This document shows, piece after piece, positions 1 through 11,325 of a stretch of 64,000 nucleotides of DNA (position 1 is the first letter of the stretch; each line of letters starts with the position of its first letter). The notes beneath the pieces were generated by a model that saw only the letters and a list, made by a program, of their open reading frames with translations, had not been told where the DNA came from and did no database searches. Location: contig CM076848.1 in assembly GCA_039519185.1 (NCBI GenBank), positions 61,034,778-61,098,777 of the forward strand, written 5' to 3'. The stretch comes from Astragalus membranaceus (taxonomy: Eukaryota > Streptophyta > Magnoliopsida > Fabales > Fabaceae). Position numbers and translations under genes: made by a program.

Positions 1-653
1 AAGAGTGTTCAAAACCGAACCAAACCAATAGAAAACCGCAAACTGAACCAAACCGAAAACCGCAAAAAACCGCTTCTTATTGGTTTAGTTCGGTTCTTTT
101 TTTCATTGCACCTCGCAGTTTGGTTCGGTTCGCGGTTTTGATTACAGAAACCGAACCAAACCAAACCGCAAGTAGCACTAAGACTTATTGACTTACAACC
201 TTCCTTACTAACTTACTAGTCCAAATGCAACTAAAATCCAACTCTCACTCACTTACTAGCTCAACTACAATTAATTTTTTGACTCACTTACAAACAATCC
301 ATATTGTTATGCTATATTTAAAAATTACAATAAAATATTTAATTCAAATTCTTTTAAACATTGTCTTAGCTATCTTAAAAGAATTAAAAGAGCGTAATTT
401 ATATACTATATATATTTGAGTAGATTTTTTCTTAAAGATTTATGTTAATCATTTTTTATGTTAGTTAATTTTAACTTTGTTTTAAATTATGTTTTGTCTT
501 GAAAAAAACTGAACCAACCGAACCAATCCAAACCGCATTAGTTTGGTTTGGTTTGGTTTTATTTTAGGAAAACAACCGAACCAAACCAAACCGCATGTAG
601 TTTTACCTTACGGTTCGGTTCACTTTTTATCTCAAAACCGAACCGCGAACACC
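1..653. mobile_element. MITE-like element with GGTTCGGTTTGG-rich ends
   Basis: Both ends are dense in AACCGAACCAAACCGCA on one side and its complement on the other, so the two ends fold on each other. The left end reads GTGTTCAAAACCGAACC, and the reverse complement of the right end reads GTGTTCGCGGTTCGG. The AT-rich core (about 200-480) has no credible coding sequence. This architecture fits a short non-autonomous DNA transposon, perhaps hAT-like. The left boundary lies at the window edge, so no target-site duplication can be checked. The family call is inference. Confidence 0.5.
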
Positions 654-1084
654 CATACTCATTAGTAGGCTAGTTATGCATGTGGGCTCACATCACAAAC
701 TGACCACATTTTTAAGTACCAGATGTCGAAGGTATCAATACCCGCTAGTTCCAGAACATAAATCGTACTACAGCAAAATTAACAGCTGCGTACAAAATAT
801 GTTAACAATAAGTCTCATGTTTATCTGACGCTGTCAAAGATCAACATCCACATAAATAAAGTAATAAAATATATAATCCTTCAACAACACTTCCCTGGGG
901 TGCAAAGCAATAAAAGTTACACAACATGTAATAATACAGTAATAACCTATTTCTGCTCTTCAAATCCGCCTGTGTCTATAAAGAGTAATAACCTATATAT
1001 AACAAGGTCAAGAATAAAGCATCCATAAAACAAAAAGAATATTTATGGCCCACACAGATTCCCAATCCTACTTCCCAAAAACTA
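654..1084. other. 3' flank / probable 3' UTR of the DnaJ gene
   Basis: AT-rich sequence downstream of the DnaJ stop codon, which is read on the minus strand. It probably includes the 3' UTR and polyadenylation region. No other gene is visible here. Confidence 0.4.
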
Positions 1085-4000
1085 TCATCTACTATTGGCG
1101 GTAGTCTTGCCTTTGCTTAAATCAGCAAGCTCCTCAATAAGTTTTCTCTCATCACTGCTCAGTCTTTTAGGAATTTCAACTTGTACTCTAACCAATTGAT
1201 CACCCCTCATATTCTTTTTATTCAGCACTGGAACACCTTTCTTAGCCATAACAAGTGTTGATCCTGGTTGAGTCCCAGCTGGAATTTTAAGATCCACATT
1301 GCCATCAACAGTGGGAACCTTAATTGTAGTCCCCAAGATTGCATCAATATAAGACACCTTACAAGTGTATAAAATGTTGGTGTCGTCTCGTTTAAGCACC
1401 GGATCTGGGATAACTTCAAGAACAACAAAAAGGTCACCGGGAGAACCACCACGCTTTCCAGCGTTACCTTCATTTCGGACTCTTAATCGGCTACCGGAAT
1501 CCACACCGGCTGGAACCTTCAGACTTATCCGCTTTGTTTTCCTCACTCGACCATCTCCAGAACATGTACTGCAAGGTGTTCGAGTTTCTCCAGTACCATT
1601 GCAAGAAGAGCAGGTCATGGACTGCTGAAAGATACCTAATGGAGTTCTTGTTGACGAGACAACACGACCCTGACCACCACAAGTGCTGCATCTAGATGAT
1701 GTAGTTCCGGGTTTAGCTCCTGAACCATTGCATGTTCCACAATTCTCTAGTCGCCTAACCTCTATCTCTTTTTCCACTCCAAAAACAGCTTCTTTAAAGT
1801 TCAAAACAAGACTGTAGTACTCATCTTCGCCATCAACTGCTCCATTCCAAGAACCTCGGCTTCCCATGCCACCACCCATGCCCTCAAATAGTGTCTCAAA
1901 CAGATCAAAAGGATTGCTGAAATCCTGTCATCACAAAGATTATCCATATTAGAGAAACAGAAAAATGTTATAACAAAAATAAAATTCTACATCATCTTCA
2001 GTGGTCACTTACCCCAGTGCCCATTCCTGAACCTTTAAGCCCTGCCTCTCCATATCTGTCATATATGGATCGTTTCTCATCATCTGATAAGACCTGCAAA
2101 ATAATTATAATTACATACGACCAGTCCAGTTGTCATCAGGCGTTCATACTGCATAAGGCTCAGCTGTGTTAAAAATCTGTAGTTTTACCTCGTAGGCATT
2201 ACTAATCTCCTTAAATTTATCTTCTGCACCAGGTTCTCTGCAGCATAAAACAAATATACATTATAGTCCAACAATGAACAATGATAATCAAATAGTTATC
2301 GCGAAAGGAGAAATGATGCCACTACAAAAATTGGCATGTGAAAAAGGTTCTTTGCCAAAATATTTTATCTAATAAGTTCAGTGTGTGCAAAAATACTAGC
2401 TTTAAAAATGACAAGCTACAGCCATTATAATGCAAGACATCCAAACTTTGTCCACAGATATAGTGAAATAAAAGAGTTCACAGATAGAAAAGAAAAGTGG
2501 GAACAAGGAAAAGGGTGTTAGAAAGTAGAAGATTTCAATGCAAAAGAGACACAAAGACACTCACTTGTTCACATCTGGATGATAATTCCGGGCTAGCTTC
2601 CGATAAGCTGAAACATTCAAAGTCGAGAGAAATTTAATATAGCAATCACACAGCAGGAAATTACCACCCTCAACCCGTGCATAACCAAGCAAATCATATG
2701 TAGGATTTGGTTAATAATAACCTCTTAATCACAACCATCTTTCGTTAACCCTAGCCATTGATGCTTTTGATCATCTAATTTTAAACTTTTTTGCAAAACT
2801 TTCCTACATTAGTTACAAAAAATAAAATGAAATGGATGTTTAGTTTGAAATTCAGGAGTCTTGGACGGAAATTTTCCTAGAGGATCACACGTGCCACAAT
2901 TCTAAGTTGACATTTACTCTTTTAGCCTATCCGGGAGCCCATCGGTACCACACAATACCAAATAGCAATCATACATAGGCATCAAAAGTGAAACTAAATT
3001 TGAAATTTTAATACTTGGCTTGGAAAGCTAGCCCCGTGATATTTTTGGCATTAAGCAAAATAAACATTCATTTGGGGGGAAAATCTCTTGATTATAATAG
3101 CTTTTTATAGAAATCACTTCTACTAACTAGTTCTCTTATCAGTCCCACACATCTGATTAAAATCATTAATTTAGTTCCCATCCCATCCTGAATTTTGGGA
3201 GACTTCTTTGACAGTTATTTCATTTTCAGTACTAATCTTGCAGGCGTCGCAGACATGTTAGCTGAACCTACTTGAGTATTTCAATATCTGAAGGTTAAAG
3301 AAGCAGCAAGAACTCAACAACTGATAAGTAAATAAAAACAATGTATTTGAACGTATCAAATGATGATAATGGGGGCATTATCATATTAGTCAGAAAAGAA
3401 AGGCACTGCAAAAACATACCACTCTTAATTTCAGATTTAGTAGAATTTCTTGACACCCCAAGGACAGAGTAGAAATCCTGCACATTGGAACATATTAGAT
3501 ATTCAGCCAATATATTGAAGTTATGAAATCATTGTTGCTTAGAAATGCAAGGGTAATAAAAACTTACTGCATTTGCTCTAACGATCAACCTTGATCCCCT
3601 GCGACGATGCAAAGTTTGATATGAACCTGTGTCAACTAGTGCACGCAACGAATCCCGAGCAAAAAAGGTTGAACTTGGGGAAGCTAGAAAGCTTATCCTG
3701 CCTGTAACACTACAAGGAAAATGATTGAATTAAATTACACTCCCCAGCACAAATTGTTGAAAGATGAGCAAGGAAAAAGGAAACAACTTGTTGAATTGTG
3801 CAATTCTTATCAGTGATAAAAAAGTGCACAATTAATGTGATTCATCACATAATATGAATCATGGACGTGTATCAAGTCGAAGAATTTGAATTATAGGTTG
3901 AAAGAATTGATTTGTGTTTGAAAAGGATATATCGAAAGTGAGATTAGAAAAATTGATTTGTTTAAATGATGAAGTATAATTACTTTTGAAGTGTAAATAT

Positions 4001-4524
4001 GATGAATTTTGGAGGTCCCAAACCAGGAATTAGTTCTACTCAGCGAAAAGCTAAAAGTTTTCACTTCTTACAAAATCAACTCTACTCACTGCCAAATTAT
4101 TGTTTTCCACCGCAAAAATGTTCTAAACACAATTCGATTGGCTCAACCACATTTTTCTCAACTCCAATGTGTGTTTGGTGATTAACCAAACACCCTATAA
4201 GCAGTTGCTGAAAGATTGATATCTAATGAAATAAGTAATTTTGCTATAACCAGACAGTAAAATTACTATCCCTGACAATTAGACTAATAAAATCACATTT
4301 TATGCCCAGTTTTATGGCTATATCAGATGGATATGATAGATAAAACCGCCATAAAAATAATTTTGCTCCTTCCCATATGCAAAACCATCAACATTAACAA
4401 TTAACTATAGAACTTACTTGTGGCTGGATGAGGAAATCTTGGCCACCGTACTGGATCTCGTGATAAGCTGAGGACGAATTCCCCATTGAGTAGCAGATGT
4501 ACTACCAAAAGGTGTAACGGCCAT
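1085..4524 (-). CDS. Plastid type-I DnaJ (Hsp40) co-chaperone, DJA5/6/7-like, seven exons, with an apparent frameshift in exon 6
   Basis: Exons by GT-AG junctions and reading frame: 4418-4524, 3568-3709, 3420-3477, 2565-2607, 2189-2237, 2013-2094, 1085-1924. The product would be about 439 residues, normal for plant plastid DnaJ A5/A6 proteins. A Ser/Arg-rich N-terminus of about 83 residues looks like a transit peptide. The J domain follows, with the HPD triad at the 2607-2565 exon. Then come an NPFDLF-containing linker, four zinc motifs (CGTCNGSG, CSTCGGQG, CSSCNGTG, CSTCSGDG) and the C-terminal substrate-binding domains. Such proteins stimulate chloroplast Hsp70. The ATG at 4524 is chosen because it opens the transit peptide. 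Oddity: exon 6 has 82 bases where 81 keep the frame. The extra C in the run at 2040-2043 brings a TAA at 2035-2037, while exon 7 is fully open in the expected frame. This is either a sequencing error or a recent inactivating mutation. Confidence 0.9.
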
Positions 4525-5214
4525 CAAATATATTATCAGAAATACAATATTCCAATTAATATAAAATTTCTTGATGAAATTCCACTGCCTGCAAAAAAAT
4601 ACTAAGAACAACACAATAAGATAAAGCCGCAAAAACCACTTTGGAGATTCTAAGTGAACCTAGTCGTGAAACTCATGACTAACAAATTACAATCCAGTGA
4701 AATTCAATATACCAGAAACACCAAGAGAACGAAGAAAAAGAAACATATACAAAAAATACAAACTCGTAATTCACGTGCACACATGAACAAACCAGAAATG
4801 AAGTAAAAGTAATATGTCCGCTTGTTGTTAAGCAATTAAGATAAGGACCAAAAAACGACAAAATTCAAAACCTATTGCGAAGTAGTGAAAATGAAAACAA
4901 ATTAGAGTCGCATAATTCTTAAAATTATCGAAATTGGAATAGGAAGAGACACCTATTGGTGCTTGGGTTTTCACTAACCTTAGCCGCTGCTACGGTGTTT
5001 CTGGTGTTGGAGATAAGAGAAAGGGATAGTGGTGTTGTAGTAATGAAGACGTGGGAATAGCAATTGGAGGATGAGGAAACAGTGTGGTGTTGGAAGTGGA
5101 GTTTTCAAATTGCTTTGGTTAGAGGATGAAAGGGAACCTGGTGGTCGAGTTTTCTTTAACCCTTTCGGGTTTAGTTGCCCTGTCGAATGTGGCTGCTTCT
5201 AGAACCCTAATAAT
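4525..5214 (-). promoter_or_regulatory. 5' UTR and promoter region of the DnaJ gene, probably with a leader intron
   Basis: Read on the minus strand, a good acceptor (TTTTTTTGCAG) lies near 4592 and a plausible donor (CTAAGGTTAGTG) near 4980, suggesting a 5' UTR intron of about 380 bases. Further upstream the DNA is intergenic. No TATA box is assigned with confidence. Confidence 0.4.
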
Positions 5215-5231
5215 CCCCCCCCCCCCCCCCC
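5215..5231. repeat. Homopolymer of 17 C
   Basis: Seventeen consecutive C residues lie just upstream of the DnaJ gene. The length may be inexact in any assembly. Confidence 0.9.
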
Positions 5232-5437
5232 GGTCTCATTTGGAATGCTAAATATTCGGTGTTTTAAAAACGGCTCGGTCCGGCCGGTCGAACCGGGAAC
5301 CGGGGGGTAACCGGTTCGGATTACGCTATGGATCGGAGATGTCATGACTTGGTGTTGTTCGTAGTAACCCGACCGGTTTTAGCGAAACTCGGTGACTCGG
5401 TGGGTTTGCTAAAACCGGTCGGTTTTTGCATGTTTTT

Positions 5438-6835
5438 TAAAAAAGAGTAAAGGCCCAAAGTCGACCCTGACAATTTTCTCGTAGGACAAATTCGTCTCTG
5501 ACAATATTTTCGAGACACATTGGTCCCTGGCAATTCCAAAATGAGACACATTAGTCCCTCCATCTATTTAACCGTTACCAACACAGTAAACGTCTCCTAC
5601 GTGGCACGTTAAGTGCCACGTGTCATGTTAAAAGCCACATGTGTGTTTATTTTGGGTCAAATTCGTCCCTAAAATTACAAATTTGAAAAAGGGACAAATC
5701 AGTCCTGACAATTTAAAAATGGGACAAATTCGTCCCTCACTCATCTTCATCTATCTTCACTGCATTTTCATCTTCATCTATCTTCACCTTCTCTCTGCAT
5801 TTTTTTTTCAGTTTCGCATTAATTAATATTTCTCCAGATTTGTTTCTTTTGTTGTTGGATCGCTCAAAAAGGATTTAGGTTTTAGAGGAATGTTCAATGA
5901 AATTTGGGGATTCTACACAATGTTCTTGAACCAAAGGAAGGAGAATAAGGAGGGATTGAGAAGAAGAATAAGGAGATTTCTGGATTGGGGTTAAATGACA
6001 TCATTCCATCACCAGCAATCGCACAAACAAAAGTGTCAGATCCATTTTTTCATTTTTGGGTTTTATGCCCAGATACGTTTTTTCGTTTCTGGTGTTTATA
6101 CCCAAATCTTCATACCTCTTGCTAAGGAAATGGTGTTTATACCCATATCTGTATTTTATCTCGATTTGTAGAAGGAAGTTTTGTAATTGTTGGGCTGATA
6201 TTTTCGTATGTACGTAGGAGGAAATTTTGTGGGATGGATTAGGCATTTTGAGCATGAATCTTCTGGAAGAGATTTGTTTCTTTGCTTCTTTGATCATGAG
6301 AGGAAGGTATAGGTTACGTTAAAACAATTGAGAACAACAGATATAATCAACGATGGACCTTCAATAATAAAACGAGTTTAATATTCAGAATCCTCACGTA
6401 ATCCTCTCGAAAAGCCCTAAAAAAGTTTTGTCATCGGAGTACCCTTCACCGGCGACCACCGTACCGGAGGTCATCACCGTCGCGCCTCTGCTGCCAGTGG
6501 AGAGGGAAGAAGATCAATGGAAGAGTTTTAAGGTTGAAGATGACTCAGGGAAGAATTTGTCCCATTTTTAAATTGTCAGGGACTGATTTGTCCCTTTTTC
6601 AAATTTGTAATTTCAGGGATGAATTTGGCCCAAAAAAAACACACCTATGGCTTTTAACGTGACACGTGGCACTTAACGTGCCACGTAGAAGGCGTTTACT
6701 GTGCTGGTAACGGTTAAATGGATGGATCATTTGGAATTGTCAGGGACCAATGTGTCTCGAAAATATTGTCAGGGACGAATTCATCCTGCGAGAAATTTGT
6801 CAGGGACGAATTTGGGCCTTTACTCTTTAAAAAAA
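5438..6835. mobile_element. Non-autonomous MULE-like element with ~300-bp terminal inverted repeats
   Basis: About 295 bases at 5440-5735 are repeated inverted at about 6535-6830. The outer edge reads AGAGTAAAGGCCCAAA and the repeats contain many short GGGACGAATT-type motifs in inverted copies. Each arm also holds a CCACGT/ACGTGG-rich palindrome. The core (about 5736-6534) has no convincing gene. Long inverted repeats and no transposase fit a Mutator-like non-autonomous element. A/T runs at both edges obscure the duplication, so the superfamily is inferred. Confidence 0.65.
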
Positions 6836-7589
6836 AAACTCAAACCATCAAAACGACGTCGTTTTGCGTTTTTAATTTTAAAAAAAAAAGTAAAAAACAA
6901 AAATCCAAAATAGAAACTTGAGAGAGACAATCCACTCCACAATCGTACTCTCTTCTTTCTCTCTTTCAATTTCATTTCTTTTCAAGTTTTAACCCTAACT
7001 TTAACCCAAAATCTGAAACCCATCTACCCCAAAGCCCCAAGTCGCCGTCGTCGTCGCCTGTCCGCCGGCCACCGTTCGTCTCTCTTGCTGTCTCGCGCCG
7101 TACTTCATCTCTCTCGGTGTCTCGCTCGCTGAAGCAGAGCATCTTCGTTTTTCATCTTTGTTTATCATCTTCGTTTTTCATCTTCGCGTCGTACTTCATC
7201 TCTCTCGGTGTCTCGCGCGCTGAAGCAGAGCCAACTCTCGGTGCAAGTAAGTAGCAGCACAGCATCTTCGTTTTTCATCTTTTGCAATCTATTTTGCTCC
7301 ATCTTCGTTTATGTGTGCTCTGTTCTCCATCAGTTCATCTTCGCTTATGTGTGCTTCGTTCTTAATCTTCGTTTATGTGTGTTCTGTTCATCGTTTATAT
7401 CATTGAAGTTCTTCATTTCATTCTATTTCAGTATTTTGGACTTGGAGCTCAAAATGTTTGGTTATTGTTGCTGTTTAATCTTCGTTCTGTTCTGTTTAAT
7501 GTTTGGTTATTTTCTAATACTGTTGTTTGGTTATTGGCTAGGCTTATTGTTGTTCTGTTCTGTTTATGTGTAATTATTATGCTTGGAAT

Positions 7590-7970
7590 ATGTCTTCGTC
7601 TGTTGATGCACCACCAATGTCTGCTACTCCTACTGATACACCAATGTCGCAAGAGGCTTCCACCGAAAATACAACCCACGTGAATATTAGAGAAAAAACT
7701 GATATAGGTTGGGGACATTGTAAAAGTATTTTGGAGAATGGGAAAAATGTTCTGCTATGTATATACAGTGAGAAAATTATCAGGGGAGGTGGAATTAATA
7801 GGTTTGAATGCCACTTGGCTAGAGAAAAAGGCCAAGTTGAAAAGTGCAAGAAGGTGCCTCCAGAAGTTCAGAATCAAATGAAAGAAAATATTGATTAAGT
7901 CAAGAACAAGAAAAGAAAGACTCAGGCAGAAACTGAGGAGAGTTGTCATCAACATCCACCTAGTGAAGAG
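7590..7970 (+). pseudogene. hAT transposase N-terminus with degenerate BED zinc finger
   Basis: An ATG at 7590 opens about 102 codons rich in Ser/Thr, then a BED-finger region in which GWGHC, NVLLC and GGGINRF can be read, and then a basic KKRKTQ-type segment. BED fingers bind transposon ends and are typical of hAT transposase N-termini. The second zinc-binding Cys expected after LLCIY is Ser. An in-frame TAA at 7896-7898 interrupts the frame, and coding similarity continues to about 7970, where another element begins. The catalytic hAT domain is missing, so the product cannot transpose. Confidence 0.7.
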
Positions 7971-7972
7971 AG

Positions 7973-8898
7973 CAATGTTTTAAAACCCGGACCGGTGACC
8001 GACTCGGTGAAGGTACCGAGTCACTGGGTCAAGGGTCAGACTGAATGGTCGACAGTTGAACCGCATGACCAAAACCGGGACCGGATGACTCGGACCCGGT
8101 CTCTATTTCGCGAATTTTCAAGACCCATATAGTACAAATTTCGTACCTGTAAAACTTAATTTCCTAAAATTAAACATCCTGCCTAGAAAAGTCTAACAAA
8201 AATTCACCACAAATTGAATAATCCCACAATGCTATCAAATTACATATAATTCATAGAACTTTGAACTTCAAACAAGTCCATTAAATCATAAACAACATGA
8301 GTATCTTAGCAAACAACAAAACAATTATCCAGATCCATCTAATTTCAACAACAAACAACCATCTCACAAAACAACCATGTCATACAAATACAACAACAAC
8401 AACAACAACAACAAACAACCATCATTGTACACAAATCTAAACATCATTCATTATATGATGGTTGTTATACTTGCAAGATCACCACGCAATGATCAACTCT
8501 TCATTGGTTAAGAGGGGTGGTGACTCCTCCAATACCCAACTAGAATGGTCACCAATTGTTTCAAGATTGATAGGGTCATAACCATGATTCCTTTTTTTCC
8601 TAAACATATGTAACTTAATCTAAGCACATGTGATTGAATATAGAAATATAAACAACCAAAGTAAAATAAACATAAATAATAATAAACAACCAAAGTAAAA
8701 TAAACATAAATAAACATAAATAAATAATAATACCTTTATACTATACGGGTCTTGAAAATTCGCGAAATAGAGACCGGGTCCGAGTATCCGGTCTGGTTTT
8801 GGTCATGCGGTTCAATTGTCGACCATTCGGTCCGACCCTTAACCCAGTGACCCGGTACCTTCACCGAGTCGGTCACCGGTCCGGGTTTTAAAACATTG
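7973..8898. mobile_element. TIR element with ~165-bp inverted repeats, hAT-like ends
   Basis: Both ends begin CAATGTTTTAAAACCCGG and stay nearly complementary for about 165 bases (7973-8140 versus 8735-8898), through the motif ATTTCGCGAATTTTCAAGAC. The 590-base core is AT-rich, includes an (AAC)n run near 8390-8415 and has no coding sequence. The ends resemble the hAT terminus at 5257, so this may be a related non-autonomous element inserted into the older copy. No clear 8-base duplication is visible. Confidence 0.65.
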
Positions 8899-9606
8899 GC
8901 TAAATTACATTTTTCATTTCATTTTGTATTCTTTACAACTTGATTGAGATTTTTGAGAGTAGAATTAGTAGACATGGATGAAAATAGGCCAAGTGCACTA
9001 TTAGGAATCTATGCTTAGTGATAAAGAATTCGAGTGATTAACAAGAAATCAAAATTTATATGTTTAGTAATTTAAGTAGAAGGAACAAAGCGGTCTCAAT
9101 TTGTGAATTGTGATATTTTTTTTTTCAATGCAACCTACTATAGAGACTTGTAAATTATGATTTGGAAATTCACGATAATACTTAAGTCAAATTTGTAGTA
9201 ACCTCTTAAAATCTATTACAAATTTTACGGTGAGTTTGGCAAAATCACTGCGGTTTTCACGTGGATGTAGAAGCGTGAATTTGAAACTTGTACAAAATCG
9301 CAATAAAAATAGACAGAAATGCAAGTTTGAAGCTCGAAATGTGTAACCAAAAATACATATTAGAACTTAAATCCGTTGCAGCGGATACAAGTGCAAATAA
9401 TGCGCCATTGAATCTAGATCTAAAGGATTTAGATTTTTTTTTGTTACAAAATGGTTAGACAAAAAGAAAAACACCCAAAAATAGGCACTAAAACCTCCAA
9501 AAAATAGTCCCTGAATAGAGGACTTAGATTGTTTGTCTTTCTTAAATATGATGCCTCTGCAATTTTTGTCGAAGATCTAAATACTTCAACGTTTTGCAGT
9601 GCATCT
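8899..9606. other. Intergenic, nothing recognised
   Basis: AT-rich DNA between the TIR element and the TR-GAG retrotransposon. No open frame, RNA gene or clear repeat is seen. Confidence 0.5.
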
Positions 9607-9611
9607 GATAT

Positions 9612-9961
9612 TGTTCTGTACCGTACCTCTAGACCGGTATCCGATCTTAGACACCAAGTCTGATCCGAGGTAGTTGGTAGGGGTTGGTCTTGATCAACCG
9701 AGCTCCGCTTCCGATCCGGGGCAGGTGGTACCTGCGGGGACACTCCGACGCTCAAGTCAGCCAGAGAGCTAATTAGAGGTGAAGAGTAGGAAAGAGTGTG
9801 TACCTTTAATGAAGCATTCAATGCTTATTTATAGAGTTTGATGGTGTTTGGCCTGATGGATCAGGACCGTCCGATCTGGCGTTGCGATCTCAACCATCGG
9901 TTGGTGGATCTGCATTTGGTGTTGGGCCTCATTATTGTGGATATTGGGCCAATCCATAACA
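9612..9961 (-). repeat. Left LTR (3' LTR) of the TR-GAG element
   Basis: 350 bases, TGTTCTG to CCATAACA. On the minus strand a TATAAATAA lies at 9825-9833 next to a small AAGCATT/AATGCTT hairpin. Confidence 0.9.
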
Positions 9962-9975
9962 GTTGCCCCCCAAGT
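9962..9975 (-). other. Polypurine tract of the TR-GAG element
   Basis: On the minus strand the purine-rich ACTTGGGGGGCAAC directly precedes the 3' LTR start TGTTATGG, the usual place for plus-strand priming. Confidence 0.65.
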
Positions 9976-10070
9976 CGGGTCGTCTTGGGGCGAGCTAGAC
10001 TTGATGCCTTATATGGACTTTGTGAGAGTTTTTGAAATTGAGGTCGGACCTTCGTGGCGACCTTCTTCAA

Positions 10071-10232
10071 GGCCGGGCTTATAGCTACAAATAGGGTTGC
10101 CCCCAGCCTCGGAGTGCCCGAGATACGGGTCTTGTCAAAGATCTTCGAGGCCGGGCTTATACCAGCAAGGGTGTCTGCCACCAGCCTCGGAGCGCCCGAG
10201 ATACGGGTCTTGCCACAAATCTTCAAGGCCGG
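10071..10232. repeat. Two-copy 78-bp tandem repeat
   Basis: The segment beginning GGCCGGGCTTATA recurs at 10071 and 10149, and a partial third start (GGCCGGCCATTT) at 10227 runs into the 117-bp array. Each unit ends with AGATACGGGTCTTG. Confidence 0.75.
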
Positions 10233-10985
10233 CCATTTAAAACGTGACCACCTGAGGGACTCGAGGTGTCAATTTAAAGTCGCCTTCAGGGCAGTTTACC
10301 GGGACTCGGCCCAGATCGAACTCGCCCTTCAGGGTAATGGCAACCTCGGCCATTCAAAACCTGACCACCTGAGGGACTCGAGGTGTCAATTTAAAGTCGC
10401 CTTCAGGGCAGTTTACCGGGACTCGGCCCAGATCGAACTCGCCCTTCAGGGTAATGGCAACCTCGGCCATTCAAAACGTGACCACCTGAGGGACTCGAGG
10501 TGTCAATTTAAAGTCGCCTTCAGGGCAGTTTACCGGGACTCGGCCCAGATCGAACTCGCCCTTCAGGGTAATGGCAACCTCGGCCATTCAAAACGTGACC
10601 ACCTGAGGGACTCGAGGTGTCAATTTAAAGTCGCCTTCAGGGCAGTTTACCGGGACTCGGCCCAGATCGAACTCGCCCTTCAGGGTAATGGCAACCTCGG
10701 CCATTCAAAACGTGACCACCTGAGGGACTCGAGGTGTCAATTTAAAGTCGCCTTCAGGGCAGTTTACCGGGACTCGGCCCAGATCGAACTCGCCCTTCAG
10801 GGTAATGGCAACCTCGGCCATTCAAAACGTGACCACCTGAGGGACTCGAGGTGTCAATTTAAAGTCGCCTTCAGGGCAGTTTACCGGGACTCGGCCCAGA
10901 TCGAACTCGCCCTTCAGGGTAATGGCAACCTCGGCCATTCAAAACGTGACCACCTGAGGGACTCGAGGTGTCAATTTAAAGTCGG
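10233..10985. repeat. 117-bp tandem array, six full copies and a partial seventh
   Basis: The unit (for example TGACCACCTGAGGGACTCGA) repeats every 117 bases with almost no variation; I see one C/G change at the start of copy 2 (10361) and a T/C difference at copy 1. Since 117 is 39 codons, the plus strand stays open across the whole array, giving a periodic 39-residue translation. It lies between the end of gag and the 3' LTR on the strand opposite to gag, so it is most likely a non-coding expansion. Confidence 0.9.
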
Positions 10986-10998
10986 AGGATCTCTGTGA

Positions 10999-11140
10999 GC
11001 AAAAGCGCCGACATTCCTGCCTCGGGAATTTTTCCCGGCTTCTGGAAAGTCGCTTCGAGGAAGAGGAAGCTAGAGACGAGCAGGGCCGAGGGGAAACCTC
11101 GGATCCGTAGGAATCGTCAGGAGTTCTGATCCTAGGTGGA
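10999..11140 (-). pseudogene. Partial duplicate of the TR-GAG gag basic region
   Basis: Sequence here (GACATTCCTGCCTCGGGAA and following) is a diverged copy of gag sequence at about 11970-12110 (GACGTTCCTGCCTCGGAGA). It encodes the same Arg/Ser-rich stretch on the minus strand. It lies downstream of the gag stop and is not part of the open gag frame. Confidence 0.6.
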
Positions 11141-11325
11141 GTTCCGGTCTTAGCGTGAAACTTTAAGGCGATCGCTCGACCGGTCCCAAATCCTTCCATC
11201 CAACCTCGGAACTTACTTTTACTTAAGCAATCAGCGTGAGGAAAATCGTAGCCGATTCATATATATTAGATGGTTGAACATTTACAAAGTCGGATTATAT
11301 CATGCCCGTAGGCTCATTCCGAGAC

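Larger units (their letters stand above)
5257..7972 (+). mobile_element. Truncated hAT-like DNA transposon, 5' part
   Basis: The left terminus CGGTGTTTTAAAAACGG followed by CCGG-rich subterminal sequence resembles the CAGTGTTTTAAAA ends of plant hAT elements. After an inserted MULE-like element (5438-6835) come a CT-rich leader with AACCCTAA (about 6930-7250), a T-rich intron-like stretch (to about 7570) and the start of a hAT transposase with a BED finger. Everything distal to the BED domain is absent, replaced by another TIR element at 7973. No right terminus or duplication was found. Confidence 0.6.

Noticed and set aside
5838..6535. A captured gene in the core of the MULE-like element
   Set aside because: Fragments such as the GACCACCGTACCGGAGG stretch look gene-like, but no continuous frame, splice-consistent exons or recognisable domain could be established.
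7208..7573. Phe/Leu-rich 121-codon frame suggesting a membrane protein
   Set aside because: It is a T-rich leader/intron of the hAT element; the hydrophobic translation follows from base composition.
10233..10985. A CRISPR-like or similar repeat-spacer array
   Set aside because: Units are contiguous 117-bp tandem copies with no unique spacers, in a plant retroelement.
10054..10998. A 314-codon open frame on the plus strand
   Set aside because: It is produced by the 117-bp tandem array whose unit is a multiple of three. It is antisense to the element and shows no known domain, so it is reported as a repeat, not a gene.
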